Assembly (NCBI GenBank): GCA_964457685.1
Contig: CAYWFS010000026.1
Coordinates: 1-27,335 of the forward strand
Source: UMGS1696 sp964457685
GTDB lineage: Bacteria; Bacillota; Clostridia; Oscillospirales; CAG-272
Reading direction: 5' to 3'
DNA length: 27,335 nt
Shown: positions 7,307-16,288 of the stretch, piece after piece
Position numbering within the stretch: position 1 is the first letter of the stretch
Layout of the letters: each line of letters opens with the position of its first letter
Program-made: the position numbers and the translations under genes
The notes under the pieces: model-generated
Told to the model about the DNA's origin: nothing
The model's database searches: none
Seen by the model: the letters and a program-made list of their open reading frames with translations, nothing else

Positions 7307-9277
7307 ATGATATCCATAAGCACCAACAACTTAGCCTACCGCGTCGGAACAAAGGTCATTCTCGAAAACATCACGTTTGCTATCGAGGACGGAGACCACC
7401 TTGCCATAGTCGGAGTAAACGGATGCGGAAAAAGTACGCTTCTCCGTATGCTTTGCGGCGAATATGAGCATGACGAGGGTGACGTTTTTATAGCGAAGGA
7501 CAAAAAGGTAGGTATGCTCCACCAGGATGACGCATTCAATGTCATTCGTGTGGGAAGCGAAACGGCAGAGGTAAAATCCCCCGTTGACGAAACCGTACTC
7601 GGGCAAATGTACGCAGTGTTCCCCGCCCTTGTCGAAGCGGAAATGAAGCTTGAACGTCTTCAGCTTGAGCTTGACAGAACACCCGAGGACGACACGGACA
7701 AGCTGAACCGCCTTTCAAACGAATACAGTGCGGTAAACAACAGATACATCCGTGACGGCGGACTCCACTACAAGTCGAGATGCAGAAGTATACTCATGAA
7801 CCTCGGATTCGGAGAGGAAACCTTCAACGCTCCCGTCTCGCAGATGAGCGGAGGTCAGAGAACACGTCTCGCACTTGCAAGGCTTCTTTCATCCGAGCCT
7901 GACATTCTCATTCTCGATGAACCGACAAACCACCTCGACACGGATACAATGGAGTGGCTTGAAAATCACCTTTCATCATATCCGAAAAACAAAACCGTAA
8001 TTCTCGTTTCCCACGACCGTTTATTCCTCGACAGAGTTACAAACAAGACTCTCGACATCGAAAACTGCGGTGCAAAGCTTTACAAATGCTCATATTCAAA
8101 GTATGTGGGCGAAAAAGAAGCTTACCGTGCGGAAATGCAGAAGAGATACGACCTCCAACAAAAGGAAATCGCACGTCTTGAAGCGTTTATCGAACAGCAG
8201 AGACGATGGAACCGTGAGAAAAACATCATCGCCGCCGAATCGAGAGAAAAAGCTATTGCAAGGATGGAAAAGGTCGAAAAACCGAAGGCTCTGCCGAAAT
8301 CCATTCACTTTGCACTCGAATCCTCGGGAGAAAGCGGAAACGATGTACTCACCGTCAAAAAGCTTTCGATGGGCTTCGGTGACAGGACACTGTTCAGAGA
8401 TATTTCCTTCCTTGTAAAAAAGCACGACAGACTGTTTATCTCGGGTCCGAACGGCTGCGGAAAATCAACCCTCATAAAGCTCCTCCTCGGCAAGCTTGAA
8501 GCTGTATCGGGAGAGATAGAATTCGGTTACAACGTGACAGTCGGCTACTACGACCAGGAAAACCAGAATCTCGACGACGACAACACGATTCTCGATGAGC
8601 TGTGGGACGCATATCCGAACCTCACTCAGACGGAAATACGAAACACTCTTGCGATGTTCCTTTTCAAGGGAGACGACATTGAGAAAAAGGTTGCGGTACT
8701 TTCGGGCGGTGAAAGAGCAAGACTCACCCTTGCAAAGCTCATTTTGTCACGAATGAACCTGCTTATCCTCGACGAACCTACGAACCACCTCGACATAGAA
8801 TCGAGAGAAGCACTGGAAAACGCATTAAAGGGCTTTGACGGCACGATAATCTGCGTTTCCCACGACCGTTACTTCACACGTCAGCTTGCCACAAGATTCA
8901 TTGACATCGGCGAAAACGGACTTGATTTCCGAGGAAGCTACGATGCATACTGTGAGCATAAGGAAAAGCTCCGTGAAAGCAAGGTTGAGGTAGCGGCGGC
9001 AAACGAAACGATCTCCGCACAAAAGGAAGAATACCTCGAAAGAAAGAAATCGGGTGCGGAAAGACGAAAGCAGGAAAAGCACCTCAAGGAAATAGCAAGG
9101 GAAATATCGAAGCTTGAGCATGAGCTTATAGATGTTGACGATTTTCTCGGAAGTGATGAAGCCGCACTCGACTACATTAAAGCCGCCGAGCTTTACGACA
9201 GAAAGATAGTAATCGAAGACCGTCTTATGCAGCTTTACGAAGAGGAAGAAGAGCTTAAAGCCGAGCTTGACCTCTGA
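7307..9277 (+). CDS. ABC-F family ATP-binding protein (ribosome-associated type)
   Basis: Encodes 656 residues with two ABC ATPase domains and no membrane segment, the ABC-F layout. Domain 1 has Walker A GVNGCGKST (36-44), signature MSGGQ (180-184) and LDEPTNHLD (203-211). A charged helical linker spans ~262-335. Domain 2 has GPNGCGKST (380-388), LSGGE (465-469) and LDEPTNHLD (488-496). A C-terminal coiled coil covers ~565-656. ABC-F proteins act on ribosomes as translation factors or antibiotic-protection proteins. The sequence alone does not show which, and the general shape fits a housekeeping YdiF/Uup-like member. The ATG at 7307 lies 6 bases after the TPM stop with only a weak AGG upstream. 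Confidence 0.93.
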   Translation: MISISTNNLAYRVGTKVILENITFAIEDGDHLAIVGVNGCGKSTLLRMLCGEYEHDEGDVFIAKDKKVGMLHQDDAFNVIRVGSETAEVKSPVDETVLGQMYAVFPALVEAEMKLERLQLELDRTPEDDTDKLNRLSNEYSAVNNRYIRDGGLHYKSRCRSILMNLGFGEETFNAPVSQMSGGQRTRLALARLLSSEPDILILDEPTNHLDTDTMEWLENHLSSYPKNKTVILVSHDRLFLDRVTNKTLDIENCGAKLYKCSYSKYVGEKEAYRAEMQKRYDLQQKEIARLEAFIEQQRRWNREKNIIAAESREKAIARMEKVEKPKALPKSIHFALESSGESGNDVLTVKKLSMGFGDRTLFRDISFLVKKHDRLFISGPNGCGKSTLIKLLLGKLEAVSGEIEFGYNVTVGYYDQENQNLDDDNTILDELWDAYPNLTQTEIRNTLAMFLFKGDDIEKKVAVLSGGERARLTLAKLILSRMNLLILDEPTNHLDIESREALENALKGFDGTIICVSHDRYFTRQLATRFIDIGENGLDFRGSYDAYCEHKEKLRESKVEVAAANETISAQKEEYLERKKSGAERRKQEKHLKEIAREISKLEHELIDVDDFLGSDEAALDYIKAAELYDRKIVIEDRLMQLYEEEEELKAELDL

Positions 9278-9285
9278 TACAAAAC

Positions 9286-9341
9286 AAAAATGACCCCTAC
9301 GGGTAGCTTGATATATCCAAGTCCCCATGGGGTCACTTTTT
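9286..9341. terminator. Bidirectional Rho-independent terminator between the ABC-F gene and dxs
   Basis: TGACCCC (9291-9297) pairs with GGGGTCA (9329-9335). The plus strand then runs into TTTTTTATT, and the minus strand has a T-rich run from the A tract at 9281-9290. It serves two convergent genes. The dxs stop codon (9333-9335) is part of the stem. Confidence 0.85.
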
Positions 9342-11216
9342 TATTATGTTAAGTATGCTTTCGCTGTCAAATCCCGCATAGCGATACAGCTCATCAAGCT
9401 TACCGTGCGGTATTTCCGTGTTCTCTACAGCTATGATTTTAAGCTCTGATGTGATATTCCTCTTTTTCATCTCCGAGGCAAGCTTTTCTCCGATTCCGCC
9501 GACAAGGGAGTTTTCCTCTATAACGAGATTTCTGTCTCCGAGGTGGGAGTAAAGCTCATCGGGGAGTGGGTATATCCTTTTCAGTGCAACCACTCTAACG
9601 TCACGGATTTCGTTTTCCTTAACAATATCAAGGACTCTGCACACTTCCCTGCCGCTTGTTACCACTGTCAGACGCACGTCATCTCCCTCCCATACGGAAA
9701 GGCTGTCACAATCAACGCTCGGTATATACTCCGCACAGAGGTCGGGATGCACCTTATCCTTCGGATAGCGGATTATGTGGAGTCCGTCATCTCTTTCCGC
9801 GGAAACCGATAATGAAAGACGTTTTTCAAGCTCACGCTCATCATACGGCTCGAATATTTTCACTCCCGGCAAGGTCGAAAACAATGCGTAATCGAACACT
9901 CCCTGGTGCGTAACTCCGTCTCCCGGTACAATTCCCGTATGCGATATTACGAGGGTAAGGGGAATATGCTGTAAAACCACGTCATGCCACAGCTGGTCGT
10001 ACACCCTTTGTGCGAATGTGGAATATATGACGGTGACGGGTTTAAGTCCGCCGAGAGCCATACCTGCCGCCATTGTGACTGCGTGTTCCTCCGCTATTCC
10101 CACATCGAAAAATCTGTCGGGGTAGCTGTCACGGAAGACTTCAAGTCCGCAACCCTGAGCCATAGCCGCAGTTACCGCACATATACCTTTGTCCTCGGCT
10201 GCTTTTTTGCAAATTATATCCGAGAAAGCGTCCGTATATGTGCGTGCCGTATTAACCGCCGTCACAAAATTCGCACTGTCGTCAAGCTCGAATCCGGATG
10301 TGCTGTGGAAGCGTTCGGGGTATCTTTCGGCAGGAGCATAGCCTTTTCCCTTTTTCGTTTTCATATGTACGACAACGGGAGCGTTTTTCTGCTTTGCTTC
10401 CTCGAGTACCGAAGTCAGTCTTTCCATATCGTTTCCGTCAACAGGTCCGATATATTCAAGCCCGAACGACTCAAACCAGGTCTCGGAGTTGGTTATTCTT
10501 TTGACAAAGTCCTTTGCACGTCTTGCAGCGGAAATCATATTCTCACCGACAAACGGAACTTTAAGCAAAATGTTTTTTATGGCGGTTTTGAGGTTGAAAT
10601 ACCTATCGCTTGTTCTGATATACGAAAGGTATTCCGAAAGACCGCCGACATTTTTCGATATAGACATTTCGTTGTCGTTGAGAATGATTATCAGCTTCAA
10701 TCGTCGGCACGCAACCTGATTTAAAGCCTCGTATATCATTCCGTTTGTGAAAGAGCCGTCTCCGATAATCGCAACGACCCACGAATTTTTTCCGCTTAAT
10801 CTGTTTGCCTCCGCAAGTCCGACCGCCGTTGAAAGTGAGGTTCCCGAGTGACCCGTTGTTACGGTATCGTATTCGGATTCCGATTTGTTGGTCAGTCCGG
10901 AGATTCCTCCGAGTGTGCGAAGTGTGGTAAATGCCTTATATCTTCCCGTGAGTATCTTATGGGCATACGCCTGATGACCCACATCGAAAATAAATCTGTC
11001 TCCGTTTTCGCAGTCGAACACTCGATGAAGCACGATGGACGGCTCCACCATTCCGAGATTTGACGCAAGATGACCGCCGTTTTTCGATGTCACCTCGATT
11101 ATGGTTCGTCTGATTTCGACTGCCAGCTCTTCAAGCGAATTTTGCGGAAGCTTTTTTACGTCATCGGGAGAGGATATTCCGTCAAGCAGATAATTTTCAC
11201 TCAAGTTATATCTCAT
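9333..11216 (-). CDS. dxs: 1-deoxy-D-xylulose-5-phosphate synthase
   Basis: Encodes 627 residues, full length. It catalyses the thiamine-diphosphate-dependent condensation of pyruvate and glyceraldehyde 3-phosphate that starts the MEP isoprenoid pathway and also feeds thiamine and pyridoxal synthesis. The N-terminal region has GHQAYAHKILTGR and the ThDP/Mg motif GDGSFTNGMIYEALN (around residues 150-165). The central GIAEEHAVTMAAGMAL holds the catalytic glutamate, and a C-terminal transketolase domain follows. It starts only 3 bases after the dnaB stop, with no well-placed ribosome binding site (AAGGA abuts the ATG), so coupling to dnaB is likely. Its stop codon lies inside the terminator stem. 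Confidence 0.97.
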   Translation of the reverse strand: MRYNLSENYLLDGISSPDDVKKLPQNSLEELAVEIRRTIIEVTSKNGGHLASNLGMVEPSIVLHRVFDCENGDRFIFDVGHQAYAHKILTGRYKAFTTLRTLGGISGLTNKSESEYDTVTTGHSGTSLSTAVGLAEANRLSGKNSWVVAIIGDGSFTNGMIYEALNQVACRRLKLIIILNDNEMSISKNVGGLSEYLSYIRTSDRYFNLKTAIKNILLKVPFVGENMISAARRAKDFVKRITNSETWFESFGLEYIGPVDGNDMERLTSVLEEAKQKNAPVVVHMKTKKGKGYAPAERYPERFHSTSGFELDDSANFVTAVNTARTYTDAFSDIICKKAAEDKGICAVTAAMAQGCGLEVFRDSYPDRFFDVGIAEEHAVTMAAGMALGGLKPVTVIYSTFAQRVYDQLWHDVVLQHIPLTLVISHTGIVPGDGVTHQGVFDYALFSTLPGVKIFEPYDERELEKRLSLSVSAERDDGLHIIRYPKDKVHPDLCAEYIPSVDCDSLSVWEGDDVRLTVVTSGREVCRVLDIVKENEIRDVRVVALKRIYPLPDELYSHLGDRNLVIEENSLVGGIGEKLASEMKKRNITSELKIIAVENTEIPHGKLDELYRYAGFDSESILNIIKK

Positions 11217-11219
11217 TCC

Positions 11220-12554
11220 TTACGACCCGCCCTGAGCTTCTTCCGCGAGATTGGTAAACTTTGTAAATCGGCCTATCCAACCGAGTTTTACCTTATCGAG
11301 TGAGCCGTGACGGTTCTTTGCGATTATTACCTCTGCAACGGACTGATCCACGGTCTCCTCCTTGTAGTATTCGTCTCGATAGAGGAACATTACAACGTCT
11401 GCATCCTGCTCGATTGCACCGGAGTCTCTGAGGTCGGACAGCATAGGTCTTTTATCGGGGCGATTTTCGGGACCTCTCGAAAGCTGGGCACAGCAAATAA
11501 CGGGGATTGCAAGCTCCTTTGCGAGAAGCTTCAGACCTCTCGATATTTCGCCTATTTCCTGAACACGGTTGTCGTTACGTCTGTCTCCCTGCATGAGCTG
11601 AAGGTAGTCGATTATGACAAGTCCGAGGTTCTTTACACGGCGGAGCTTTGATTTAATCGCAGTAACGGTAACTCCGGGGGTATCGTCTATGAGAATATCG
11701 GTTTCGGAAAGTCTGGAGGAAGCATAAGCTATTGCATTCCAGTCCTCCGACGAAAGATTTCCCGAACGCATTTTATAGCTGTCTATTTGAGCTTCACTTG
11801 AAAGCATACGGTTTGCAAGCTGCTCTGCCGACATTTCGAGTGAGAAAACGCAAACGGTTTTTTTCGTTTTGATTGCGGCTTCCGTAGCGATATTCATGGC
11901 AAACGAGGTCTTACCCATACCGGGTCTTGCACCGATCAGAACAAGGTCGGCTTCATGCATACCGACTATTACGTTATCGAGTGCGGTATATCCCGTCGGT
12001 GTTCCTCTGAGTGCATCGGGATCCTGAGACAGCTTTGTAAGACGGTCGTAAACCTGAATAAGTGCGTCTCTGATATGGACAAAGTTATTGTTCTCACGTC
12101 CGTCAGCTATACGGAATATCTTGGACTCCGCATATTCCACGAGGTTATCCGCACTGTCATCCCCTGCATATGCCGCTTCCGTTATATCCTCTCCCGCTTC
12201 GATCAGCTTACGAAGTATCGCCTTATCACGGACAATATCTGCGTAATCCTTTGCGTTTGAGGCTGTGGGAACGGTCTGTGCGACAAGCTTCAGGTATTCC
12301 CTGCCGCCTGCTTCATCGTATGTGCCGCTTCTTACAAGCTCCTCGATAAGAGTTACTACGTCTATGTTCTTTGATTTGAGATACATGGACTGCATGGCAC
12401 GGAATATTTCTGTATGCTCGGGAACGTAAAAATCGTCCGCATTCACAAGTGCCGCAATATCGTCCATGCACTGCGGGTCAATGAGTATCGAACCAAGCAG
12501 TGACTGCTCCGCTTCAAGTGAGAACGGCAGCTTTCGGTCAAGCTCGTTATTCAT
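11220..12554 (-). CDS. dnaB: Replicative DNA helicase DnaB
   Basis: Encodes 444 residues from the ATG at 12554. It is the hexameric helicase that unwinds DNA at the fork and contacts primase. The N-terminal domain (LPFSLEAEQSLLGSIL) is followed by a RecA-type motor with Walker A GARPGMGKTSFAMNIA, the B motif LVIIDYLQLMQG and the R-loop region SRGPENRPDKRPMLSDLRDSGAIEQDAD. I chose the ATG at 12554 because AGGTGG sits 5 bases before it. An in-frame GTG at 12563 would add three residues but has no proper site. In Bacillus the orthologue (dnaC) also follows rplI and gdpP. Confidence 0.96.
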   Translation of the reverse strand: MNNELDRKLPFSLEAEQSLLGSILIDPQCMDDIAALVNADDFYVPEHTEIFRAMQSMYLKSKNIDVVTLIEELVRSGTYDEAGGREYLKLVAQTVPTASNAKDYADIVRDKAILRKLIEAGEDITEAAYAGDDSADNLVEYAESKIFRIADGRENNNFVHIRDALIQVYDRLTKLSQDPDALRGTPTGYTALDNVIVGMHEADLVLIGARPGMGKTSFAMNIATEAAIKTKKTVCVFSLEMSAEQLANRMLSSEAQIDSYKMRSGNLSSEDWNAIAYASSRLSETDILIDDTPGVTVTAIKSKLRRVKNLGLVIIDYLQLMQGDRRNDNRVQEIGEISRGLKLLAKELAIPVICCAQLSRGPENRPDKRPMLSDLRDSGAIEQDADVVMFLYRDEYYKEETVDQSVAEVIIAKNRHGSLDKVKLGWIGRFTKFTNLAEEAQGGS

Positions 12555-12588
12555 TTTTCCCACCTGCCTTATGCTGAGTTGTCATTTT

Positions 12589-13035
12589 TCAGCCTGCGTG
12601 AACGAGGATGTTGAGCTTACCTGAGATTTCGGGGTAGAGCTTAACGTCTGCCGTATAGTTGCCGAAAGACTTTACGTTTTCGCTGAGTACGATTTTTCTC
12701 TTGTCAACGTCGATGCCGAACTGTGCCTTGAGAGCTTCGGCAATATCCTTTGTGGTAACGGAGCCGTACATTTTTCCGTCCGCACCCTCTTTTACCTTAA
12801 TCTTTACGAGAAGTCCGCCCATTTTTTCTGCGGTCTCTCTTGCTGCCTGCTTTTCAAGCTCGATTTTTCTCTGCTTTGCGGCTTCCTTATTCTTTATATC
12901 GTTGAGTATTGCCGCGTCTGCTTCTACCGCAAGCTTCTTCGGGAAAAGGAAGTTACGGGCATATCCGTCTGATACGTTGATTATTTCGTCCTTTTTTCCC
13001 TGACCTTTAACATCCTGTAAGAGTACAACTTTCAT
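12589..13035 (-). CDS. rplI: 50S ribosomal protein L9
   Basis: Encodes 148 residues, the standard length. L9 binds the base of the L1 stalk region and extends a long helix. The N-terminus MKVVLLQDVKGQGKKDEIINVSDGYARNFLFPKKLA is diagnostic, followed by the connecting helix and the C-terminal domain. A GGAGG site lies 10 bases before the ATG at 13035. It sits between gdpP and dnaB with short gaps, the order seen widely in Firmicutes. Confidence 0.97.
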   Translation of the reverse strand: MKVVLLQDVKGQGKKDEIINVSDGYARNFLFPKKLAVEADAAILNDIKNKEAAKQRKIELEKQAARETAEKMGGLLVKIKVKEGADGKMYGSVTTKDIAEALKAQFGIDVDKRKIVLSENVKSFGNYTADVKLYPEISGKLNILVHAG

Positions 13036-13064
13036 TTTTATATTTCCTCCGAATTATGGTATTT

Positions 13065-15083
13065 TTACTGTAAATATTTGTCAATCGAGGCTTTAAGCTC
13101 ATTTACCACCTCGTCAACCGTTTTTTCTCTGCACTGAACTGCCGCAGAGTCAAAGTGTCCGCCGCCGCCCATATTTTCAAGCACAAGCTGGACATTGAGC
13201 TTTCCCTGAGAACGTGCCGATATATGAACCACGTCCCCTATTTTCACCACCGCAAACGAGGCTTCGATTCCGACTACTTTAAGGAGATTGTCCGCCGCCT
13301 TTGCCGCTATTACACGGTCGCCTTCATCGAGGTCATCAACCGTTGTAATTGCACAGCGATCTCTGTAAAGCTCGACATTTCGTCTGAATTTTGCTTCACG
13401 CATATAGTCGTCAAAGCTTTCACGGAACAGCTCCTTTACGTCAGCGGTAGAGGCACCCCTGTCTCTGAGGTACATCGCCGCCGAGAAGGTTCTTGTTCCC
13501 ACACTTTGAGTAAACTGCTTGGTATCGAGTGTAATACCCGCAAGCATAACATCCGCTTCTGCCGGAGAAAGGTCATCCTTGGGAAGCACCTGTTCAAGCA
13601 TTTCCGCAACTATCTCACAGGTCGATGATGCGGACGGCTCTATATATTCAACGTCAGGCTCTGTTTTATATTCCGAGAGCTTACGGTGGTGGTCTATTAC
13701 TGCAAGCTTTTCCGTTCTGTATGCAAGCTCGGGAAGCTCCGTATTTTCAAGTCGGTTTACGTCCGCTACTATAACAAGAGTTCCCGTTTCAAGCAAATCG
13801 AGGGCTCTCGAAGCGTCTATGAACACGGACGGATATTCTTCATCGGCTTCAAGCATTGCACGGACTCCGTAGAGGTTTTTGTCCGACATATCAATGACGA
13901 TATTTGCTCTCACTCCGCAATATTTTACTATACGGGAAAGTCCGACACAGGCACCGATAGCGTCAAAATCCGCTCTTTTATGCCCCATTATAAGCACGTT
14001 CGTGGATTTTTTCACCGCCGACATAAGCTCGTTCGATGTAACTCTCGCTCTTACGTTGGTTCGCTTCTGAACGCTCTTTGTGACTCCGCCGAAGAAGTCG
14101 ATAGAACCGTCTCCCTTTACTACCGCCTGGTCTCCTCCACGCTGGAGTGCCATATCGAGTGCGGCATGGGCATTCTTTTCTCTGTCCTTGTAGCTGCCGC
14201 CGATACCGGAGACTCCCACGGATATTGTAAGCGGAAGGTTTGTATCCCCTGCTTTTACGGCTCTTACACGGTCGAGAATATCGAATTTTCCCTCGATAAG
14301 CTCGTCAAGCACATGAGCCACGGTAATAAAGATATATTTATCTCTTTCGTATTCTTTAAGTATACCGCCGTATTCGTCAGCCCAGTCTCTGATTATTTCG
14401 TCAATCTTCTGAGCGGCAGGTCTGTACTGTTCGCTGTCGTACTGCATCATTTCGGAAAGGTTGTCTATAATAATGTAGCAAACAACGGTCTCCTCGCTCT
14501 CCATCTTCGCACTGAGTCTGTCAAGCTCGGTAGTTTCCGCGGTCATAATAAGTGCAAAATCGTTATCCTCTGTTTTAATATGGTTATATTTTACGAGGAA
14601 TGATCTACCCTCGCAGGTAAGTCTTGCACCCTTTTCGCTTCTGTTACTTCTTATATCGGAGAGAGTTACCCCGAAAAGCTCTTCCACGGTCTCTCCGTAG
14701 AGCTTGTTTTTATCGGAATGAAGCTCCTCCGTTGCGTTATTGTACCAGATTATTCTTTCCGAGGAGTCGCATATAAACACGGGTGTATTCATTTTTACGA
14801 CCGCATCGAACATTATTCTTCCCATTACGGGGGCTAAGGTCTCGTTTCCCGTGCCGTTCTTTTTATGACGCTCTACAAGGAAATATGAGCCTGCACAAAT
14901 GCCCATATACAGCACAGTGACAAAGATACCGCCGTAAACAGCGTCTGCCTCTGTCGTCATGATGATTGCGGCATAAAGCACCAGGCACGCTACTGCGGCA
15001 AGAACAAATATGAGTGCGGTCTCACGACGTACACCCTGCATCATTCCGCCGAGGTCTTTGTTTTGTTTTGATTTCTTAGGCAT
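13065..15083 (-). CDS. gdpP: Cyclic-di-AMP phosphodiesterase GdpP
   Basis: Encodes 672 residues and matches the GdpP/YybT architecture. Two membrane helices lie near residues 22-42 and 50-70, then a PAS-like domain (~85-185), a degenerate GGDEF domain (~195-335) and a DHH-DHHA1 phosphoesterase. Catalytic motifs are GHKRADFDAIG (367-377), VADVNR (439-444), DHH (464-466), D520 and GGGGH (639-643). The family hydrolyses c-di-AMP to pApA and so controls osmotic, cell-wall and potassium homeostasis. The metal ligands look intact, so the enzyme is probably active. It follows the yybS-like gene by 18 bases and precedes rplI, the conserved Firmicute order. Confidence 0.95.
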   Translation of the reverse strand: MPKKSKQNKDLGGMMQGVRRETALIFVLAAVACLVLYAAIIMTTEADAVYGGIFVTVLYMGICAGSYFLVERHKKNGTGNETLAPVMGRIMFDAVVKMNTPVFICDSSERIIWYNNATEELHSDKNKLYGETVEELFGVTLSDIRSNRSEKGARLTCEGRSFLVKYNHIKTEDNDFALIMTAETTELDRLSAKMESEETVVCYIIIDNLSEMMQYDSEQYRPAAQKIDEIIRDWADEYGGILKEYERDKYIFITVAHVLDELIEGKFDILDRVRAVKAGDTNLPLTISVGVSGIGGSYKDREKNAHAALDMALQRGGDQAVVKGDGSIDFFGGVTKSVQKRTNVRARVTSNELMSAVKKSTNVLIMGHKRADFDAIGACVGLSRIVKYCGVRANIVIDMSDKNLYGVRAMLEADEEYPSVFIDASRALDLLETGTLVIVADVNRLENTELPELAYRTEKLAVIDHHRKLSEYKTEPDVEYIEPSASSTCEIVAEMLEQVLPKDDLSPAEADVMLAGITLDTKQFTQSVGTRTFSAAMYLRDRGASTADVKELFRESFDDYMREAKFRRNVELYRDRCAITTVDDLDEGDRVIAAKAADNLLKVVGIEASFAVVKIGDVVHISARSQGKLNVQLVLENMGGGGHFDSAAVQCREKTVDEVVNELKASIDKYLQ

Positions 15084-15101
15084 AGCTTGCCCCCGTATTT
15101 C

Positions 15102-16112
15102 TTATTTTTGTTTTATCTGTCTTTGCACAGCTACTTTTACCGCACCGTAAAGAGAAAGAAGTGCAAGAGTATTTCCGAGTCCGAATATTGCAAGATATAA
15201 CACAACCGCTACGGTACCGAATCTTCTTCTGCGGCTTAATTCACCTATGTCTCCGCCATGAAAAATCAAGCTCAGTCCGACATACGCACACGGGAAAAGC
15301 ATGATATAGGTCGCACTTTTGAACACCGCATGGAAAAGAGAATCACTTCCGAATGAGCCGAACAGCAGAAACGACGCTATATACAGAAATGCGTATGATT
15401 TCGGCATACTTGTGTCTCCGTCGCTTAAAATGAACATTCCCTCGCAATCGAGAAGAATGAACAGCTTTGAGAGGAGTATATCGCAAACAGCAACCGCTCC
15501 TATCGAGAGGATTCCGATATATGCCGGGATAAGCAGCATAAGCTCACGGACAACCGAAGCACATTCATACTCCGTAACACCAACGCCGAGCGAAAGAAGA
15601 TACTCACGCAAAGCCGAGGTGATATAGCGATATGCAGTAAGTACACACTCCGACGGCTCCGAATACATACTCACAAACGCAACGCACGAAAGGAATACAC
15701 ATATTGCAAATAGCAGAGAGGTTGAACCTATGCGTCTGAATTTTGTCTCACGTGACAGCATAGACACCGCATGGGCATATGAGCATACAAGCACCGTCAC
15801 GAGAATCACAACGGAGGAAAATGCTTCCACACCGAAATGATACATCAGAAGTGCCGTTATCGGAGTTGTCAGAAGTGACCGCACCCGTCTCCAAAGCAGT
15901 ATTGTCATTGAGTAAAGGCACACGGCAAGGCTGAGTAGCGGAAGTATTGCTATAACACAAAGTCCTGCCTCTCCCGAAAGTGCGGATGAAAGCAGAGATG
16001 CTCCCATGCATGACGAGAGAGACGAAAGCACTCTACAAAGAGTCGCCAGAGGAAGTCGCATTTCGGGCAGATCCTCACGTTTATGCATTACCGAAAACAG
16101 CAGTCCGAGCAT
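15102..16112 (-). CDS. YybS-like polytopic membrane protein (DUF2232 type, by context)
   Basis: Encodes 336 hydrophobic residues with roughly eight membrane segments. The conserved position immediately upstream of gdpP, rplI and dnaB is where B. subtilis has yybS. Size and topology fit DUF2232/YybS, but I see no decisive motif, so the name is inferred from context. A strong GGAGGT site lies 5 bases before the ATG at 16112, and a consensus promoter lies at 16150-16178. It is the first gene of a five-gene operon (this gene, gdpP, rplI, dnaB, dxs). Its function is unknown in the family. Confidence 0.75.
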   Translation of the reverse strand: MLGLLFSVMHKREDLPEMRLPLATLCRVLSSLSSCMGASLLSSALSGEAGLCVIAILPLLSLAVCLYSMTILLWRRVRSLLTTPITALLMYHFGVEAFSSVVILVTVLVCSYAHAVSMLSRETKFRRIGSTSLLFAICVFLSCVAFVSMYSEPSECVLTAYRYITSALREYLLSLGVGVTEYECASVVRELMLLIPAYIGILSIGAVAVCDILLSKLFILLDCEGMFILSDGDTSMPKSYAFLYIASFLLFGSFGSDSLFHAVFKSATYIMLFPCAYVGLSLIFHGGDIGELSRRRRFGTVAVVLYLAIFGLGNTLALLSLYGAVKVAVQRQIKQK

Positions 16113-16149
16113 AGCTTACCTCCGTATAGTGATAGTTATAGATAATACT

Positions 16150-16178
16150 ATTATATCACAACACTTCCCCGATGACAA
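16150..16178 (-). promoter_or_regulatory. Sigma-A promoter of the yybS-like/gdpP/rplI/dnaB/dxs operon
   Basis: On the minus strand, -35 TTGTCA (16173-16178), exactly 17 bases of spacer, and -10 TATAAT (16150-16155). The start would be near 16143, about 30 bases before the first gene. The match is close to consensus. Confidence 0.85.
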
Positions 16179-16204
16179 CAGAAAATTACTTCTAAGACTA
16201 AAAA

Positions 16205-16277
16205 AAGCACCCTTTTGATACTCACCCCAAAAAAGTGTCTGGCTTTTGTGGTGCATATCGGTCTTACACAGGTGCTT
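16205..16277 (-). terminator. Candidate terminator after the ABC transporter ATPase gene
   Basis: On the minus strand AAGCACC (from 16271-16277) pairs with GGTGCTT (16205-16211) and is followed by a T run (TTTTTTT). The loop is long (~60 bases) but may fold further, since another GCACC lies inside it. It is correctly placed after the stop of the ATPase gene. Confidence 0.5.
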
Positions 16278-16288
16278 GTTTTATATTA

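Noticed and set aside
13155..14603. Plus-strand open frames opposite gdpP
   Set aside because: They are antisense shadows of a well-supported gdpP with intact catalytic motifs.
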